A stretch of DNA of 63,690 nt from an uncultured Pseudomonadota bacterium (lineage in GTDB: Bacteria > Myxococcota_A > UBA796 > SXON01), in NCBI GenBank assembly GCA_903921785.1, contig CAIXRH010000260.1, forward strand, positions 1 through 63,690, in the 5' to 3' direction. The notes beneath the pieces are model-generated. The model worked only from the letters and a program-made list of their open reading frames with translations. It was not told the DNA's origin and did no database searches. The number at the start of each line of letters is the position of its first letter. Position 1 is the first letter of the stretch. Position numbers and translations under genes: made by a program. Below are positions 23,333 to 32,736 of the stretch, piece by piece.

Positions 23333-24046
23333 TCAGAGCGGGACGCCCGCCTCCACCCGCAGGCCGCTCACAAGCCCAAAGGAGTGGACGTCGGCGCGCA
23401 GGAGCAGCCGGCGCCCCTGGAACTGCCAGCCCACCCCCGGGCCCACGCTGAAGCTGCCGACCCTCACGCTGTGGCCGTGGCCGAGGGCGAACGTGAAGTG
23501 GGCCTCGGTCATCAGCACGGGCAGGAACGAGGAAAGACCCTCGATGTCGCTGAGCATCACCACGGGTACGTTCGCGTCGAAGCCCCACCTCGGCCAGCGG
23601 GCCGCCAGGGCGACGCCGATCCCGCACCCCCCGCTGAGCGCCCAGAAGTTGGGGTCGGCCGTGTCCCAGCACAGGCCATAGCCCCCGAGTCGAACCGTCT
23701 TCGAGAGCGCGGCGGAGGCGCTGGCGGCCACCGTCCCGAGCACCGCTCCGTTTGACGCGTAGCCGAGGTGTCCTTCCACGCGGACGCCGGTCGCGGGCGC
23801 CCACGCGGCGCGAACCGCCACGCCGCCGAGCGTCTGCGGCTCGCCGGTGACGGTCTCCACGTTCGCGGGCGGCAAGACCAGCACCCCGAAGCCGCCGAGG
23901 GCGACCTCCGCGCTCCCGGGAGTCCTCGCTCGGGCATCCGGGAAGAAGGAGGAGCCGGAGTACCCCAGGTCGGCCGACGGCTCGGCCGTCGGCGGGTCGG
24001 CCAGGGCCGCGGAGGTGGTGGCGAGGAGAAGGACCAGGATCGGCAC
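23333..24046 (-). CDS. Putative outer-membrane beta-barrel protein (237 aa)
   Basis: Signal peptide MPILVLLLATTSAALA with AxA-type cleavage. The mature chain alternates polar and hydrophobic residues with many Gly and aromatic residues (GGFGVLVLPPANV, AAWAPATGVRVEGHLGYAS, GVGWQFQGRRLLLRADVHSF), compatible with an 8- to 10-strand barrel. A single Cys pair (YGLCWD, GGCGIG) lies in the middle. GTG start at 24046. No specific family recognised. Confidence 0.65.
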   Translation of the reverse strand: MPILVLLLATTSAALADPPTAEPSADLGYSGSSFFPDARARTPGSAEVALGGFGVLVLPPANVETVTGEPQTLGGVAVRAAWAPATGVRVEGHLGYASNGAVLGTVAASASAALSKTVRLGGYGLCWDTADPNFWALSGGCGIGVALAARWPRWGFDANVPVVMLSDIEGLSSFLPVLMTEAHFTFALGHGHSVRVGSFSVGPGVGWQFQGRRLLLRADVHSFGLVSGLRVEAGVPL

Positions 24047-24174
24047 GGGTACTCCCGTTCGGACGAGGCTGAACCACGTCAGATGAGGGCTAGCCTACCT
24101 CGGGTAGGACCGTTCGCCACGGCCCCACCGGCGGCGGGCCGGGTCGTTGACCGTGGGGTGGACGGGCGATGGCC

Positions 24175-24651
24175 TCACTCGTTCGGCGCGTCGGGCGTTG
24201 GCGTGGGGTCCGCGACCCACTCCACGCCGCCGTCCGGCTGGCGGGCCCACGAGGTGTCGCCGCTCAGCGGACCCCAGTGGACCTTGTCGAGGACGGTGGC
24301 GTCCATCGCCGCGTCGGAGATCAGGCTGAGCTCATCGCCGTCCTTGTCGAGCCGCACGTCGACGGTGCCGTCGGTCGCGATGGCCGCTTGGACGCACGCC
24401 AGCACCACGAATCCCCCGGCGGGGACCACGAGCGAGCTGGGGAGGTCCGTCGTGTGCCCGGTCTCGTCGACGAGGCCGTACCCGTCGAGCGTGACGTCGT
24501 CGGTCCCGACATTGAAGAACTCCACCCAGTCCCCTCCAGTGTCCCGATCGGGCTGCACCTCGTTGATCCACAGCGTGGTCTCGGGGCGGGCGGGGGCGCT
24601 CTCGGAGTCGAGCGACGAGGGGTCGGCAGCGCAGGCGAGCAGGAACAGCAT
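24175..24651 (-). CDS. Lamin-tail-domain lipoprotein (158 aa)
   Basis: Short leader MLFLLAC (Cys7). LTD motifs in order: TLWINEVQPDRDTGGDWVEF, FNVGTDDVTLDGYGLVDETG, VVPAGGFVVLACVQ, RLDKDGDELSLIS and the tail HWGPLSGDTSWARQPDGG, the standard lamin-tail ending. It is the third LTD lipoprotein in the window and is separate from the pair in the ECF operon. The frame stays open upstream, but the ATG at 24651 gives the proper lipobox. Confidence 0.78.
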   Translation of the reverse strand: MLFLLACAADPSSLDSESAPARPETTLWINEVQPDRDTGGDWVEFFNVGTDDVTLDGYGLVDETGHTTDLPSSLVVPAGGFVVLACVQAAIATDGTVDVRLDKDGDELSLISDAAMDATVLDKVHWGPLSGDTSWARQPDGGVEWVADPTPTPDAPNE

Positions 24652-25253
24652 CGGAGTCTCCGCACGCTGATGGCCGCTCGGGGCGACGGCCGTCGCCGCG
24701 GCGCTCCTCCCGAGAAGCGCCCGCCGCCTGCTGAGCGCCGGGACCCCGCCCCCCTCCACCCCATCATCGCAACCCATGTCACCTGACAACCTACGTACTC
24801 CCCGAATCCCCCGCTCCGCCCTTCCCCCACCGCCCACCCCCTGTCAAACGACAACTACACACGACTCACCCAAAAAATAAACCAGCATTCAACCGCCACT
24901 CACCCCACCACCTCGAACCAAAGTCCGGACGTCAATTCTGCGAAAATCCCGTTGGGATCACCATTCTTGGAAAAATCGCCATCAGGGCGTTGTTCGTCGA
25001 CGTTGGGGCGCGGCGCAGCAAAAGCTGGGCGGTCACCCCCCCCGCGGGGGAATCGGGTCGTTCGACGATCGGATCCGGCGGTGCGAGCTGACCTCGCCGC
25101 AGTGGGTCCAGGAGGAGGAGTTCGCGACGGGCGGCGGCGTCGCGAGCACGTCCGCCCGCGAGCGCGTGCTCACGGCGTCGTGTCGATGACGTGGCTCTCG
25201 ACCACTGTGCTGTCGTTTCCCACGGCTATTGCACGACACTTCTCCCGCGTCGG
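24652..25253. other. Gene-free stretch, partly AT-richer
   Basis: About 600 bases without a convincing gene. Around 24840-24970 the composition falls to mixed A/C-rich sequence with ACCCAAAAAATAAACC, quite unlike the surroundings, and could hold the promoter of the lamin-tail gene. I see no repeat or RNA structure that I can support here. Confidence 0.4.
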
Positions 25254-25382
25254 CTAGTGCTCCGCGGGTTCGTGATCGTGGTCCATCCTGCATCCCCTCG
25301 AGCCCAGCTGGGGGATGCCTGGGACGGCGGCTCGGCGGGACAACCGGGAGGTGACCTTCAGGGTCCCGCCCTCACGCCTCTC
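25254..25382 (-). pseudogene. C-terminal remnant of a paralogue of the 38-718 lipoprotein
   Basis: On the minus strand this frame reads EGGTLKVTSRL and then PQLGSRGCRMDHDHEP before a TAG at 25254. It aligns with the end of the lipoprotein at 38-718 (EGTLTATRAV, then TQLTSRGRRMDLDRAP) and ends within a residue of the same place. Upstream of about 25382 the similarity ends, with no start or domain, so only the last 40 or so codons survive. It lies directly downstream of the lipoprotein gene 25430-25915 on the same strand. Confidence 0.5.
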
Positions 25383-25429
25383 GGTGCCCACGCCCCACCC
25401 CGCCGCGCCCGACCTATCGCCGCGCCCCC

Positions 25430-25915
25430 TCAGCCTCCCCCCAGCGCCGTCACGGTGAACCCCAACTCCTCATCGTCCGCGTCGATCTCGTAGTCGAAGT
25501 AGGCAGCGGTGGGGTACCCGCAGGTGGCATCCCAGGTGACGGTGATCTGGTCGGCCGGACGGCCGATCGCGTCGCCCACCAGGCCGAAGAGGGCGGGGAC
25601 GTCGCGGATGGTGAAGCTCTCGTCCACGGGCTCCCCGTTGCCGACGTAGGTCGCAGCGACGACCGCGCCGGCCTCCACGGTGATCGTCGCGGGGCCGGTC
25701 ATCTCTGCGGGGCAGAAGCACTGGTATTGAAGCACGAAGGTGTAGGATTCCAAGCCGCAGGCGTCCCAGTCGGCCCGCGCATCCACGAGCTCCGCGGCCA
25801 ACACATCGGCGGTGTCGGTGCCCGTGTCGGCGGTGTCCCCCGTGTCGGCGCTGGTGTCGCCGGAGGTGTCGGTGGGGCTCGAAGCGCACGCAAGAGCGAA
25901 GAGCGCGGTGATCAT
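25430..25915 (-). CDS. DUF6174-like lipoprotein (161 aa)
   Basis: Leader MITALFALAC (Cys10), then an Asp/Thr-rich linker (DTSADTGDTADTGTDTADV). The domain has the marks of the DUF6174 family: RADWDACGLESYTFVLQYQC with FCP following, GPATITVEAGAVV, FTIRDVPALFGLVGDAI and ITVTWDATCGYPTAAYFDYE. Two of the Cys (YQCFCP) stand close together. Family function unknown; probably a small periplasm-facing or surface domain. Confidence 0.72.
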   Translation of the reverse strand: MITALFALACASSPTDTSGDTSADTGDTADTGTDTADVLAAELVDARADWDACGLESYTFVLQYQCFCPAEMTGPATITVEAGAVVAATYVGNGEPVDESFTIRDVPALFGLVGDAIGRPADQITVTWDATCGYPTAAYFDYEIDADDEELGFTVTALGGG

Positions 25916-26063
25916 GCTCCTTCTTCTACACACCGAACGTCGCACCTGCTCGGTCACTGCCCTCGCGCCCCGCGCCGTGGGCCCCGCTTGGCTCTGGACG
26001 CGCTCCGTCCGCCGCCCGCTCCTGCGGCCCGCGCGGCGGCGCGCCAGGGTAAAGCGCGCCCCC

Positions 26064-27164
26064 ATGCGTACGCTCTCCCCCCTCCGCCTCCCCAACGGCG
26101 TCGTGGTCGAAAACCGCCTCGCCGTCGCGCCGATGACCACCGCCCAGAGCGAGGCCGATGGGCGGGTGAGCGTCGCCGAACGCGCGTGGCTCGAGCGCCT
26201 CGCCGGCGACGGCTACGGGATGGTGCTGACCTGCGCCGCCGCGATCTCGCGGACCTCCATCGCGTTCCCCAACCAGCTCAGTTTCGGAGAGGAGCGGTTC
26301 GTCCCCGAGCTCACCGCGCTCGCGGCGGCGATGCGCGCGGGCGGCACGCTCCCGGTGGCGCAGCTCTGCCATGGCGGCGCGCGGGCGATCCCCGCGCTCA
26401 CCGGGCAGCCCGCACGGAGCGCCAGCCGCTACGAGCTGCCGGGGATTCCGGGCTTCGTTCCGCCGGAGCCCTTCACCGAGGCCGAGCTGGCCGAGGTCGT
26501 GGAGGACCACGCGGCGGCGGCGGAGCGTGCCTGCCGGGCGGGCTTCGCCGGCGTGGAGATGCACGGCGCCAACGGGTACGTGTTCACCCAGTTCCTCAGC
26601 ACCATGACCAACCTCCGCCACGACGGCTACGGCGGGTCGTTGGCCAACCGCGCCCGCCTCGCCCGGGAGACGGTGCAGGCGGTCCGCAAGCGGGTCCCCG
26701 CCGACTTCATCGTCGGCTTCCGGCTCTCCTTCGAAGGCTTCGGCCCCGAGACCGGCCTGGACCTTGACGAGACCATCCAGGTGATGTCCTGGCTGGCGGA
26801 GGACGGCCTGGACTACGGCCACGTCTCCCACCTCCAGTTGGACGCGCGCAGCCAGAAGTACCCGGCCGATGTGGCCCTTCGCCGCATTCGCGCGGGCGTG
26901 GGCGCGGCGCTCCCGCTCATGGCGGCCGGCGGAGTCAACTCGAGCGCGGACGCGGAGGCGGCGATGGACCTCGGCGCCGACCTCGTGGCCATCGGCCGCG
27001 CCGCGATCGGCAACACGCGCGTGCCCGAGCGGTTCGCCCGCGGAGAAGCCCTCGTGCGGACCCCGTTCTCGCGTGAGCACCTCGCCGCCGTCGGAGTGAG
27101 CGCTGACTTCCTCGGCTACCTCACGGCGCCGGGACCGCTGGCGGGGCTCCACATCGTCGGCTGA
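26064..27164 (+). CDS. Old-yellow-enzyme family NADH:flavin oxidoreductase (366 aa)
   Basis: FMN-dependent TIM-barrel ene-reductase or dehydrogenase. Motifs: RLAVAPMTTAQSEADGRVS near the N-terminus, AQLCHGGARA (substrate/flavin-binding His region), GFAGVEMHGANGYVFTQFLS (the conserved HGANGYxxxQF), then NRARLARETVQAVRK and the phosphate-binding GGVNSSADAEAAMDLGADLV with AIGRAAIGN. Usual length. No operon partner is seen: a divergent lipoprotein lies upstream and a convergent peptidase downstream. The physiological substrate cannot be read off; alkene reduction of enones is typical of the family. Confidence 0.88.
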   Translation: MRTLSPLRLPNGVVVENRLAVAPMTTAQSEADGRVSVAERAWLERLAGDGYGMVLTCAAAISRTSIAFPNQLSFGEERFVPELTALAAAMRAGGTLPVAQLCHGGARAIPALTGQPARSASRYELPGIPGFVPPEPFTEAELAEVVEDHAAAAERACRAGFAGVEMHGANGYVFTQFLSTMTNLRHDGYGGSLANRARLARETVQAVRKRVPADFIVGFRLSFEGFGPETGLDLDETIQVMSWLAEDGLDYGHVSHLQLDARSQKYPADVALRRIRAGVGAALPLMAAGGVNSSADAEAAMDLGADLVAIGRAAIGNTRVPERFARGEALVRTPFSREHLAAVGVSADFLGYLTAPGPLAGLHIVG

Positions 27165-27278
27165 GCGAGGGTGCCCAAGGGCGGTGGTGCCCCACCGGCT
27201 TGCCGACCGGCGACGTCGGCGGTCGAGCGGCCACGGTCGGCGAGAATGGCCATGCTGTGGCACGTCCTCGCGCGCCGC

Positions 27279-28670
27279 CTACCCCCGCACCAGCTCCGGC
27301 ACCGCGCCCAGCTCCGCGTACAGGTGCACGTTCGCGAGGATCGCCTTCTCGAAAACGCCGAGGTGCAAGCTCTCGTTCGGGCCGTGGCAGGTGGTCTGCG
27401 GGTCGATGACGCCGTTGAGGATGAGCGGGAGGTCGCCGAAGCGGCGCCCGAAGAGCGCCACGAAGGGGATGGAGCCGCCGATGCCGACCTGCAGGAGCGG
27501 CCGGCCCCACGCCGCGGTGTACGCCCGGTCCGCCGCGGCGAAGGCGGGACCGGACGGCACGTACAACCACGCGCCGGAGGGCTGCGTCGCCATCTCCACG
27601 GTGACCTTCACCCCGCCTGGCGGGTCGCGGAGCAGCTCGGCGCGGAGCGTTTCGCGCACCACGTCGTCGTCCTGTCCCGGCGCCACGCGGATGGAGAGGA
27701 TGGCCTCGGCGCTGGCCCGGAGCGCGTTCTTCTTGCGGTCGATCGTGGGCAAGGTGGTGGAGACCACGGTGACCGCGGGCTGCCGCCACAGGTGTTCGGC
27801 CGGGGGCGCGCCGTTCGTCGGGAGCGGCGACACGCCGGCGCAGAGGTGGGCGCCGTCGCGGATCACGTCGTCGGTGAGGGGCACGTCCCAGGCCGCGGCG
27901 CTCCAGGCCGCGGGCACGTCGGCGCGCGGCGCCTTCAACCGGCCGTTCTCGTCCACGAGGCGGGCGATGAGCGTGACGAGGGCCAGGGAGACGTCGGGCA
28001 CCATGCCGCCCCAGAGCCCGGAGTGGATGTCCGCCTCGAGCGCCTCGCAGCGCACCGTGGCCTCCATGAGCCCGCGCAGCGACGTGGTGAGCCCGGGAAT
28101 CTCGGTCGAGGGGTTCTCGCAGTCGGTCAACACCATCACGTCGGCGGCGAAGGCGTCGGGGTGGGCGTCCATGTACCGTTCGAGGTTGGGACTCCCGATC
28201 TCCTCCTCTCCCTCGATGAGGAGCTTCAGGTTGGCGGGGAGGCTGCCGGTCTCCTCCAGCCACGCGCGCAGCGCGGCGAGGTGGCTCACCCAGCCGCCCA
28301 TGTCGTCTGCCGAGCCGCGCGCGTAGAGGCGCCCGTCGCGAATCGTCGGCTCGTGGGGCGGGGTGGCCCACACCTCTCCCTTCACCGGCTGCAGGTCGAG
28401 GTGCCCGTAGACCAGGATCGTCGGCTTCCCGGGTGCCTTCATCCACTCGGCGGCCACGCAGGGGAGGGCGCCGGGGAGCTCCAGCACGCGGGCGCGGTCG
28501 AGGCCGAGGGCCGTGAGGTCCGCCGCGATGGCCGCCGCCAGCTGGCGAACGTCGCCGTGGTGGGCGGGATCGCAGGAGATGGCGGGGGTGCGCAGATAGC
28601 CGCTGAGCGCCTCGATGGCGGCGGGGAGCTGGGTGCGGGCGCGGGCGGCGACGAGGGCGGGGGTGGTCAT
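27279..28670 (-). CDS. M20-family metallopeptidase/dipeptidase (463 aa)
   Basis: Zinc peptidase of the M20 type that cleaves dipeptides or N-acyl amino acids. Metal ligands are in LVYGHLDLQPV (His, Asp), RGSADDMGGW (bridging Asp), LIEGEEEIGSPN (catalytic Glu pair), LTDCEN and HGPNESLHLGVF (last His). An internal lid domain occupies about residues 190-370. Cytoplasmic, no signal. It stands alone downstream of the intergenic repeat at 28689-28925. Confidence 0.86.
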   Translation of the reverse strand: MTTPALVAARARTQLPAAIEALSGYLRTPAISCDPAHHGDVRQLAAAIAADLTALGLDRARVLELPGALPCVAAEWMKAPGKPTILVYGHLDLQPVKGEVWATPPHEPTIRDGRLYARGSADDMGGWVSHLAALRAWLEETGSLPANLKLLIEGEEEIGSPNLERYMDAHPDAFAADVMVLTDCENPSTEIPGLTTSLRGLMEATVRCEALEADIHSGLWGGMVPDVSLALVTLIARLVDENGRLKAPRADVPAAWSAAAWDVPLTDDVIRDGAHLCAGVSPLPTNGAPPAEHLWRQPAVTVVSTTLPTIDRKKNALRASAEAILSIRVAPGQDDDVVRETLRAELLRDPPGGVKVTVEMATQPSGAWLYVPSGPAFAAADRAYTAAWGRPLLQVGIGGSIPFVALFGRRFGDLPLILNGVIDPQTTCHGPNESLHLGVFEKAILANVHLYAELGAVPELVRG

Positions 28671-28688
28671 CGGGGGGGATTATCCTCT

Positions 28689-28925
28689 GCTCGCCCGGCA
28701 GGACGCGGCGCCCGGAAGCGCGGGAGTCGGCGCAGGGTCCTGCCGCCATCGCCGACGGGCGGTCGCTCCGCTCCGCCCGCCGCCGGTGACGTCACCCGCC
28801 GCGTCACCACCCATACACCCTCGGCGCCGGGCAGAGCGGCCGCTCGCCAGCGGCCGACACCCGCGTGGGCTGGCCGCACGGGCTCGCTCGTGGCAGCTCA
28901 CCCGGGGCGGCGCCCGGGTGGCGCC
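28689..28925. repeat. Dispersed intergenic repeat A, copy 1
   Basis: Shares with 40610-40932 the ordered blocks GCTCGCCCGGC with GGACGCGGCGC, then GGGTCCTGCCGCCA, ACGGGCGGTCGCTCCGCTCC, GACGTCACCC, CGGCGCCGGG and GCACGGGCTCGC. It contains a hairpin around GGGCGGTCGCTCCGCTCCGC. It fills the gap between the M20 peptidase and pheT. No gene is seen in it. Confidence 0.65.
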
Positions 28926-28934
28926 CCCTTCCCC

Positions 28935-31316
28935 TCAGGCCAGGACGAGCTTCTGCGCTTCCACGAACGCTAGGAACGCCGTACGGAAGCCTTCGAGGTC
29001 CGCCGGAGTGGGCGTACGGTCGGGCCAGCGCAGCGCGTAGCGCAGCGAGTAGCGGCCGGTCCGGCTGCGCGGGGGCTGGTAGAACGCCACCAGCGACCGG
29101 GACTCCACCGCGGGGTGGGTGAAGCCGTCGAGGCACCGGGTGAGGCCCGCGAAGCCATCGGCGACCGGCCAGTCGAACGTGAAGTCCTGCCAGGAGCCGG
29201 GGAGCGTGGGGGTGGGCACGTACCGGAGCGACGGGAACGGCTCGCCCTGGAAGGGCTCCATCCGCAGGGAGAACCACACCGCGTGCCCGCCGGTGAGCAC
29301 GTGGGGCACGAGCTCTCGGGGGAGCACGCCGAGGTGACCCACCACCTCGTCGCCCATCCGGAGCTCCAGGGTGTGACCCTCGGCCGTCCACGGCTCCCCG
29401 GGCACCGCCGCCACCGGGCCACTGCTGAGCGCCGGGCGGGCGGCGACCGCCGCGAGGTCCTCCAGGGCGCCGCGAATCCTGCGGAAGGTGTCGGCGACGT
29501 CGCCGCCGTCCTGCACCACAGCCACGCCGGCGAGGTGGTTGTCCTCGCGCTTCACGCCCGCTTCGTCGATCCAGAAGACGCGGCCGAGCTCGTAGACCTG
29601 GAACCGCTCGCGGAGTCGGCAGTTCTGGTTCGCCACGGCGAGGAGGTTCGGCACCAGCGTGTCCCGCATCTGGTTGCGGGTGGGCGCGATCGGGTTGCGG
29701 AGCACCAGCGGCCGGGCCGGCGTGTAGCCGAGGCGCGCGATCCAGTCGCCGGCGAACCAGCCGTAGGTCTGCACCTCGATGAACCCGTGGCCTTCGGAGA
29801 GCACGCGCCGGGCGCGGTGCTGGCTGCGGTTCACCGCGTTGAACGGCGTGGGCGCGAGGGGGCCGAGCGGCGGCGTGGGGGTGATGTTCTCGTACCCGTA
29901 CAGGCGCATCACCTCTTCGGAGATGTCCTCGGGGATGGAGATGTCGGCGGCGCCGCGGAAGGCGGGGACGTCCACCAGCAACGAGCCGTCCGGCGCGCGG
30001 CTGACCGCGAAGTCGATGCCGCGGAGAATCCCGGCGGCGACGTCGTCGTCGATGGCGGCGCCGGCGCGCCTGGCCAGCCAGCCCGGGGCCACGACGATGC
30101 GGCGGGGCTGGTCGCGGAAGTCGCCGACGAAGGAGTAGCGGGAGGTGCCGCGCGGCTGCACGCCGGCCGCTTCGAGCTCGCCGAGGATGCGCCCGGCGGC
30201 CATGCGGGCGTAGACCTGCGGGAGCTTCTTCTCGAACCGCAGGCTCGCGTCGGTGCGCAGCGCGAGGCGCACCGAGGTCTTCCGGATGCGGGAGGCGCGG
30301 AAGTTGGCGCTCTCCAGCACCACGGAGCGGGTGTCGGGGCGGATGCCGCTGGCGAGGCCGCCCATGATGCCGGCGAGGGCCACGGGCACATCGTCGCCGT
30401 AGATCATCAGGTCGTCGGGCTGCAGGCGGCGGGACTTCCCGTCGAGCGTGGTGAACTCGGTGGCGCCGCCGGCCGGGCCGACGCGCACGCGCTGGAAGGT
30501 GCGCGCGTCGAACGCGTGGGTGGGCTGGCCGAGCTCGAGCTGCACGTAGTTGGTGACGTCCACCAGGAGGTTCTGCGGCGTGGTGCCGAGAGTGAGCAGC
30601 CGCGCCTGCATCCGGGTGGGGGAGGCCGGGTTGTCGTTCACCGCGAGGCCGAGGGCCGAGTAGAGCGGGCAGCCGTCGGCGTCGTCCACCGCCACGTCGA
30701 ACGCGGGGAGGCCGGCGAAGCGGGCGAGGTCGGGCACGGTGTAGGCGGCGAGGGGGCGGCCGAAGATGGCGGCGAGCTCGCGGGCGAAGCCGTAGTGGCC
30801 CCACAGGTCGGGCCGGTGGGTGAGGCTCTTGTTGTCGATCTCGATGAGCGTGTCTTCCGCGGGGAAGAGCGAGGCCACCGGGGTGCCCACGGGGGTGCCG
30901 GGCGGCAGCTCCAGGAGCCCCTCGCGGGAGGTGCCGACGCCGATCTCCGAGGGCGCGCAGAGCACGCCCTCGCTGGGGTGGCCGCGGCGCTCCACCGCGC
31001 GCACGACCTCGCCGCTTCCGAGGGTGGCCCCCGGGTTGGCCCAGATCGCCTTCATCCCGGCGCGTACGTTCGGCGCGCCGCAGACGGTGGAGCGGTGAGT
31101 TCCGCCCACGTTCACGGTGACGCGTGTCAGGGTGGCCTCGCCAGGGAGCGCCTCCACGCGCACGACCTCCGCCGCGACCATCCCGCTGAAGTCACGGCGT
31201 ACGGACTCCACCCCATCCACCTCGGCGGTGCGCACGGTGAGGCGCTCCGCGATGTCCGCGTGGGCGAGCCCGCCCAAGTCGACGAACTCCGACAGCCATT
31301 CGACCGAGATTTTCAC
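28935..31316 (-). CDS. pheT: Phenylalanyl-tRNA synthetase beta subunit (793 aa)
   Basis: Large subunit of the alpha2beta2 enzyme that charges tRNA-Phe. Domains in order: start MKISVEWLSEFVDL; tRNA-binding OB fold (about residues 40-150, with GAPNVRAGMK); B3/B4 editing domain (HRPDLWGHYGFARELAAIFG, GQPTHAFDA); B5 (DISIPEDISEEVMRLYGYEN); catalytic-like core; and the C-terminal FDX-ACB domain (YVPTPTLPGSWQDFTFDWPV). Length fits the roughly 795-aa norm. It lies 7 bases after pheS. Confidence 0.95.
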   Translation of the reverse strand: MKISVEWLSEFVDLGGLAHADIAERLTVRTAEVDGVESVRRDFSGMVAAEVVRVEALPGEATLTRVTVNVGGTHRSTVCGAPNVRAGMKAIWANPGATLGSGEVVRAVERRGHPSEGVLCAPSEIGVGTSREGLLELPPGTPVGTPVASLFPAEDTLIEIDNKSLTHRPDLWGHYGFARELAAIFGRPLAAYTVPDLARFAGLPAFDVAVDDADGCPLYSALGLAVNDNPASPTRMQARLLTLGTTPQNLLVDVTNYVQLELGQPTHAFDARTFQRVRVGPAGGATEFTTLDGKSRRLQPDDLMIYGDDVPVALAGIMGGLASGIRPDTRSVVLESANFRASRIRKTSVRLALRTDASLRFEKKLPQVYARMAAGRILGELEAAGVQPRGTSRYSFVGDFRDQPRRIVVAPGWLARRAGAAIDDDVAAGILRGIDFAVSRAPDGSLLVDVPAFRGAADISIPEDISEEVMRLYGYENITPTPPLGPLAPTPFNAVNRSQHRARRVLSEGHGFIEVQTYGWFAGDWIARLGYTPARPLVLRNPIAPTRNQMRDTLVPNLLAVANQNCRLRERFQVYELGRVFWIDEAGVKREDNHLAGVAVVQDGGDVADTFRRIRGALEDLAAVAARPALSSGPVAAVPGEPWTAEGHTLELRMGDEVVGHLGVLPRELVPHVLTGGHAVWFSLRMEPFQGEPFPSLRYVPTPTLPGSWQDFTFDWPVADGFAGLTRCLDGFTHPAVESRSLVAFYQPPRSRTGRYSLRYALRWPDRTPTPADLEGFRTAFLAFVEAQKLVLA

Positions 31317-31323
31317 GGCGTCC

Positions 31324-32322
<999 letters not shown>

Positions 32323-32453
32323 GGGGTTCTCCGCGGGGCGCGGCCCTAATGCGGCGGGGCGGGACAATCAAGCGCCCGAACGCCCCCGCAGCCAGCGCTG
32401 GAAGCGGAGCACCGACGGTCGTTGCGCCTGACCCCGGTCCTCCGCGGCGCTGA

Positions 32454-32478
32454 GGGGGGTTGGCGCCCAAATCCCCCC
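32454..32478. other. Strong G/C hairpin in the pheS upstream region
   Basis: GGGGGG with TTGG (32454-32463) pairs with CCAA and CCCCCC (32467-32478) around a 3-base loop with a 2-base bulge. It lies about 130 bases upstream of pheS on the pheS leader side of the 414-base divergent gap. A leader attenuator or a boundary terminator is possible; no T-tract and no leader peptide were recognised. Confidence 0.35.
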
Positions 32479-32536
32479 TTCGTGGCGGACCTGGCCCGGA
32501 CCGGCGCCTCGCCCGGTGCATCCCCAACCCGTCCCT

Positions 32537-32553
32537 GTGACTTCGGAAATCAC
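32537..32553. promoter_or_regulatory. Inverted repeat, candidate enhancer for the sigma-54 promoter
   Basis: GTGACTT (32537-32543) and AAATCAC (32547-32553) pair with one mismatch across a 3-base spacer. The centre lies about 160 bases upstream of the -12 element at 32706-32710, a usual distance for an NtrC-type activator binding site. Confidence 0.35.
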
Positions 32554-32694
32554 ACCGATACGACAACGGTTTCTGTGCGTGGCGACACCGGATGAGTGTG
32601 AAAAGGAACAGGCCACCCTGCGGGGAATCCACCGTTCCCAGGCCGCTCGGCGACGCCGCGGGCCCTGGGCGGCCGGTCGGGGCCCGCGACCCGG

Positions 32695-32710
32695 TGGCAC
32701 ACCCCTTGCT
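32695..32710 (+). promoter_or_regulatory. Sigma-54 (-24/-12) promoter of the cytochrome operon
   Basis: TGGCAC (32695-32700), five bases, TTGCT (32706-32710) matches the sigma-54 consensus TGGCAC-N5-TTGCW exactly, with GG and GC ten bases apart. Transcription would start near 32720-32722, about 15 bases before the GTG at 32737, leaving a very short leader. This implies strict dependence on an activator ATPase. Confidence 0.65.
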
Positions 32711-32736
32711 CATCCTGGTTCTCCGCCGGGGTTGCC

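Noticed and set aside
32323-32736. T-box or leader peptide for pheST
   Set aside because: A strong hairpin exists, but there is no T-box consensus and no Phe-rich leader frame that I can find.
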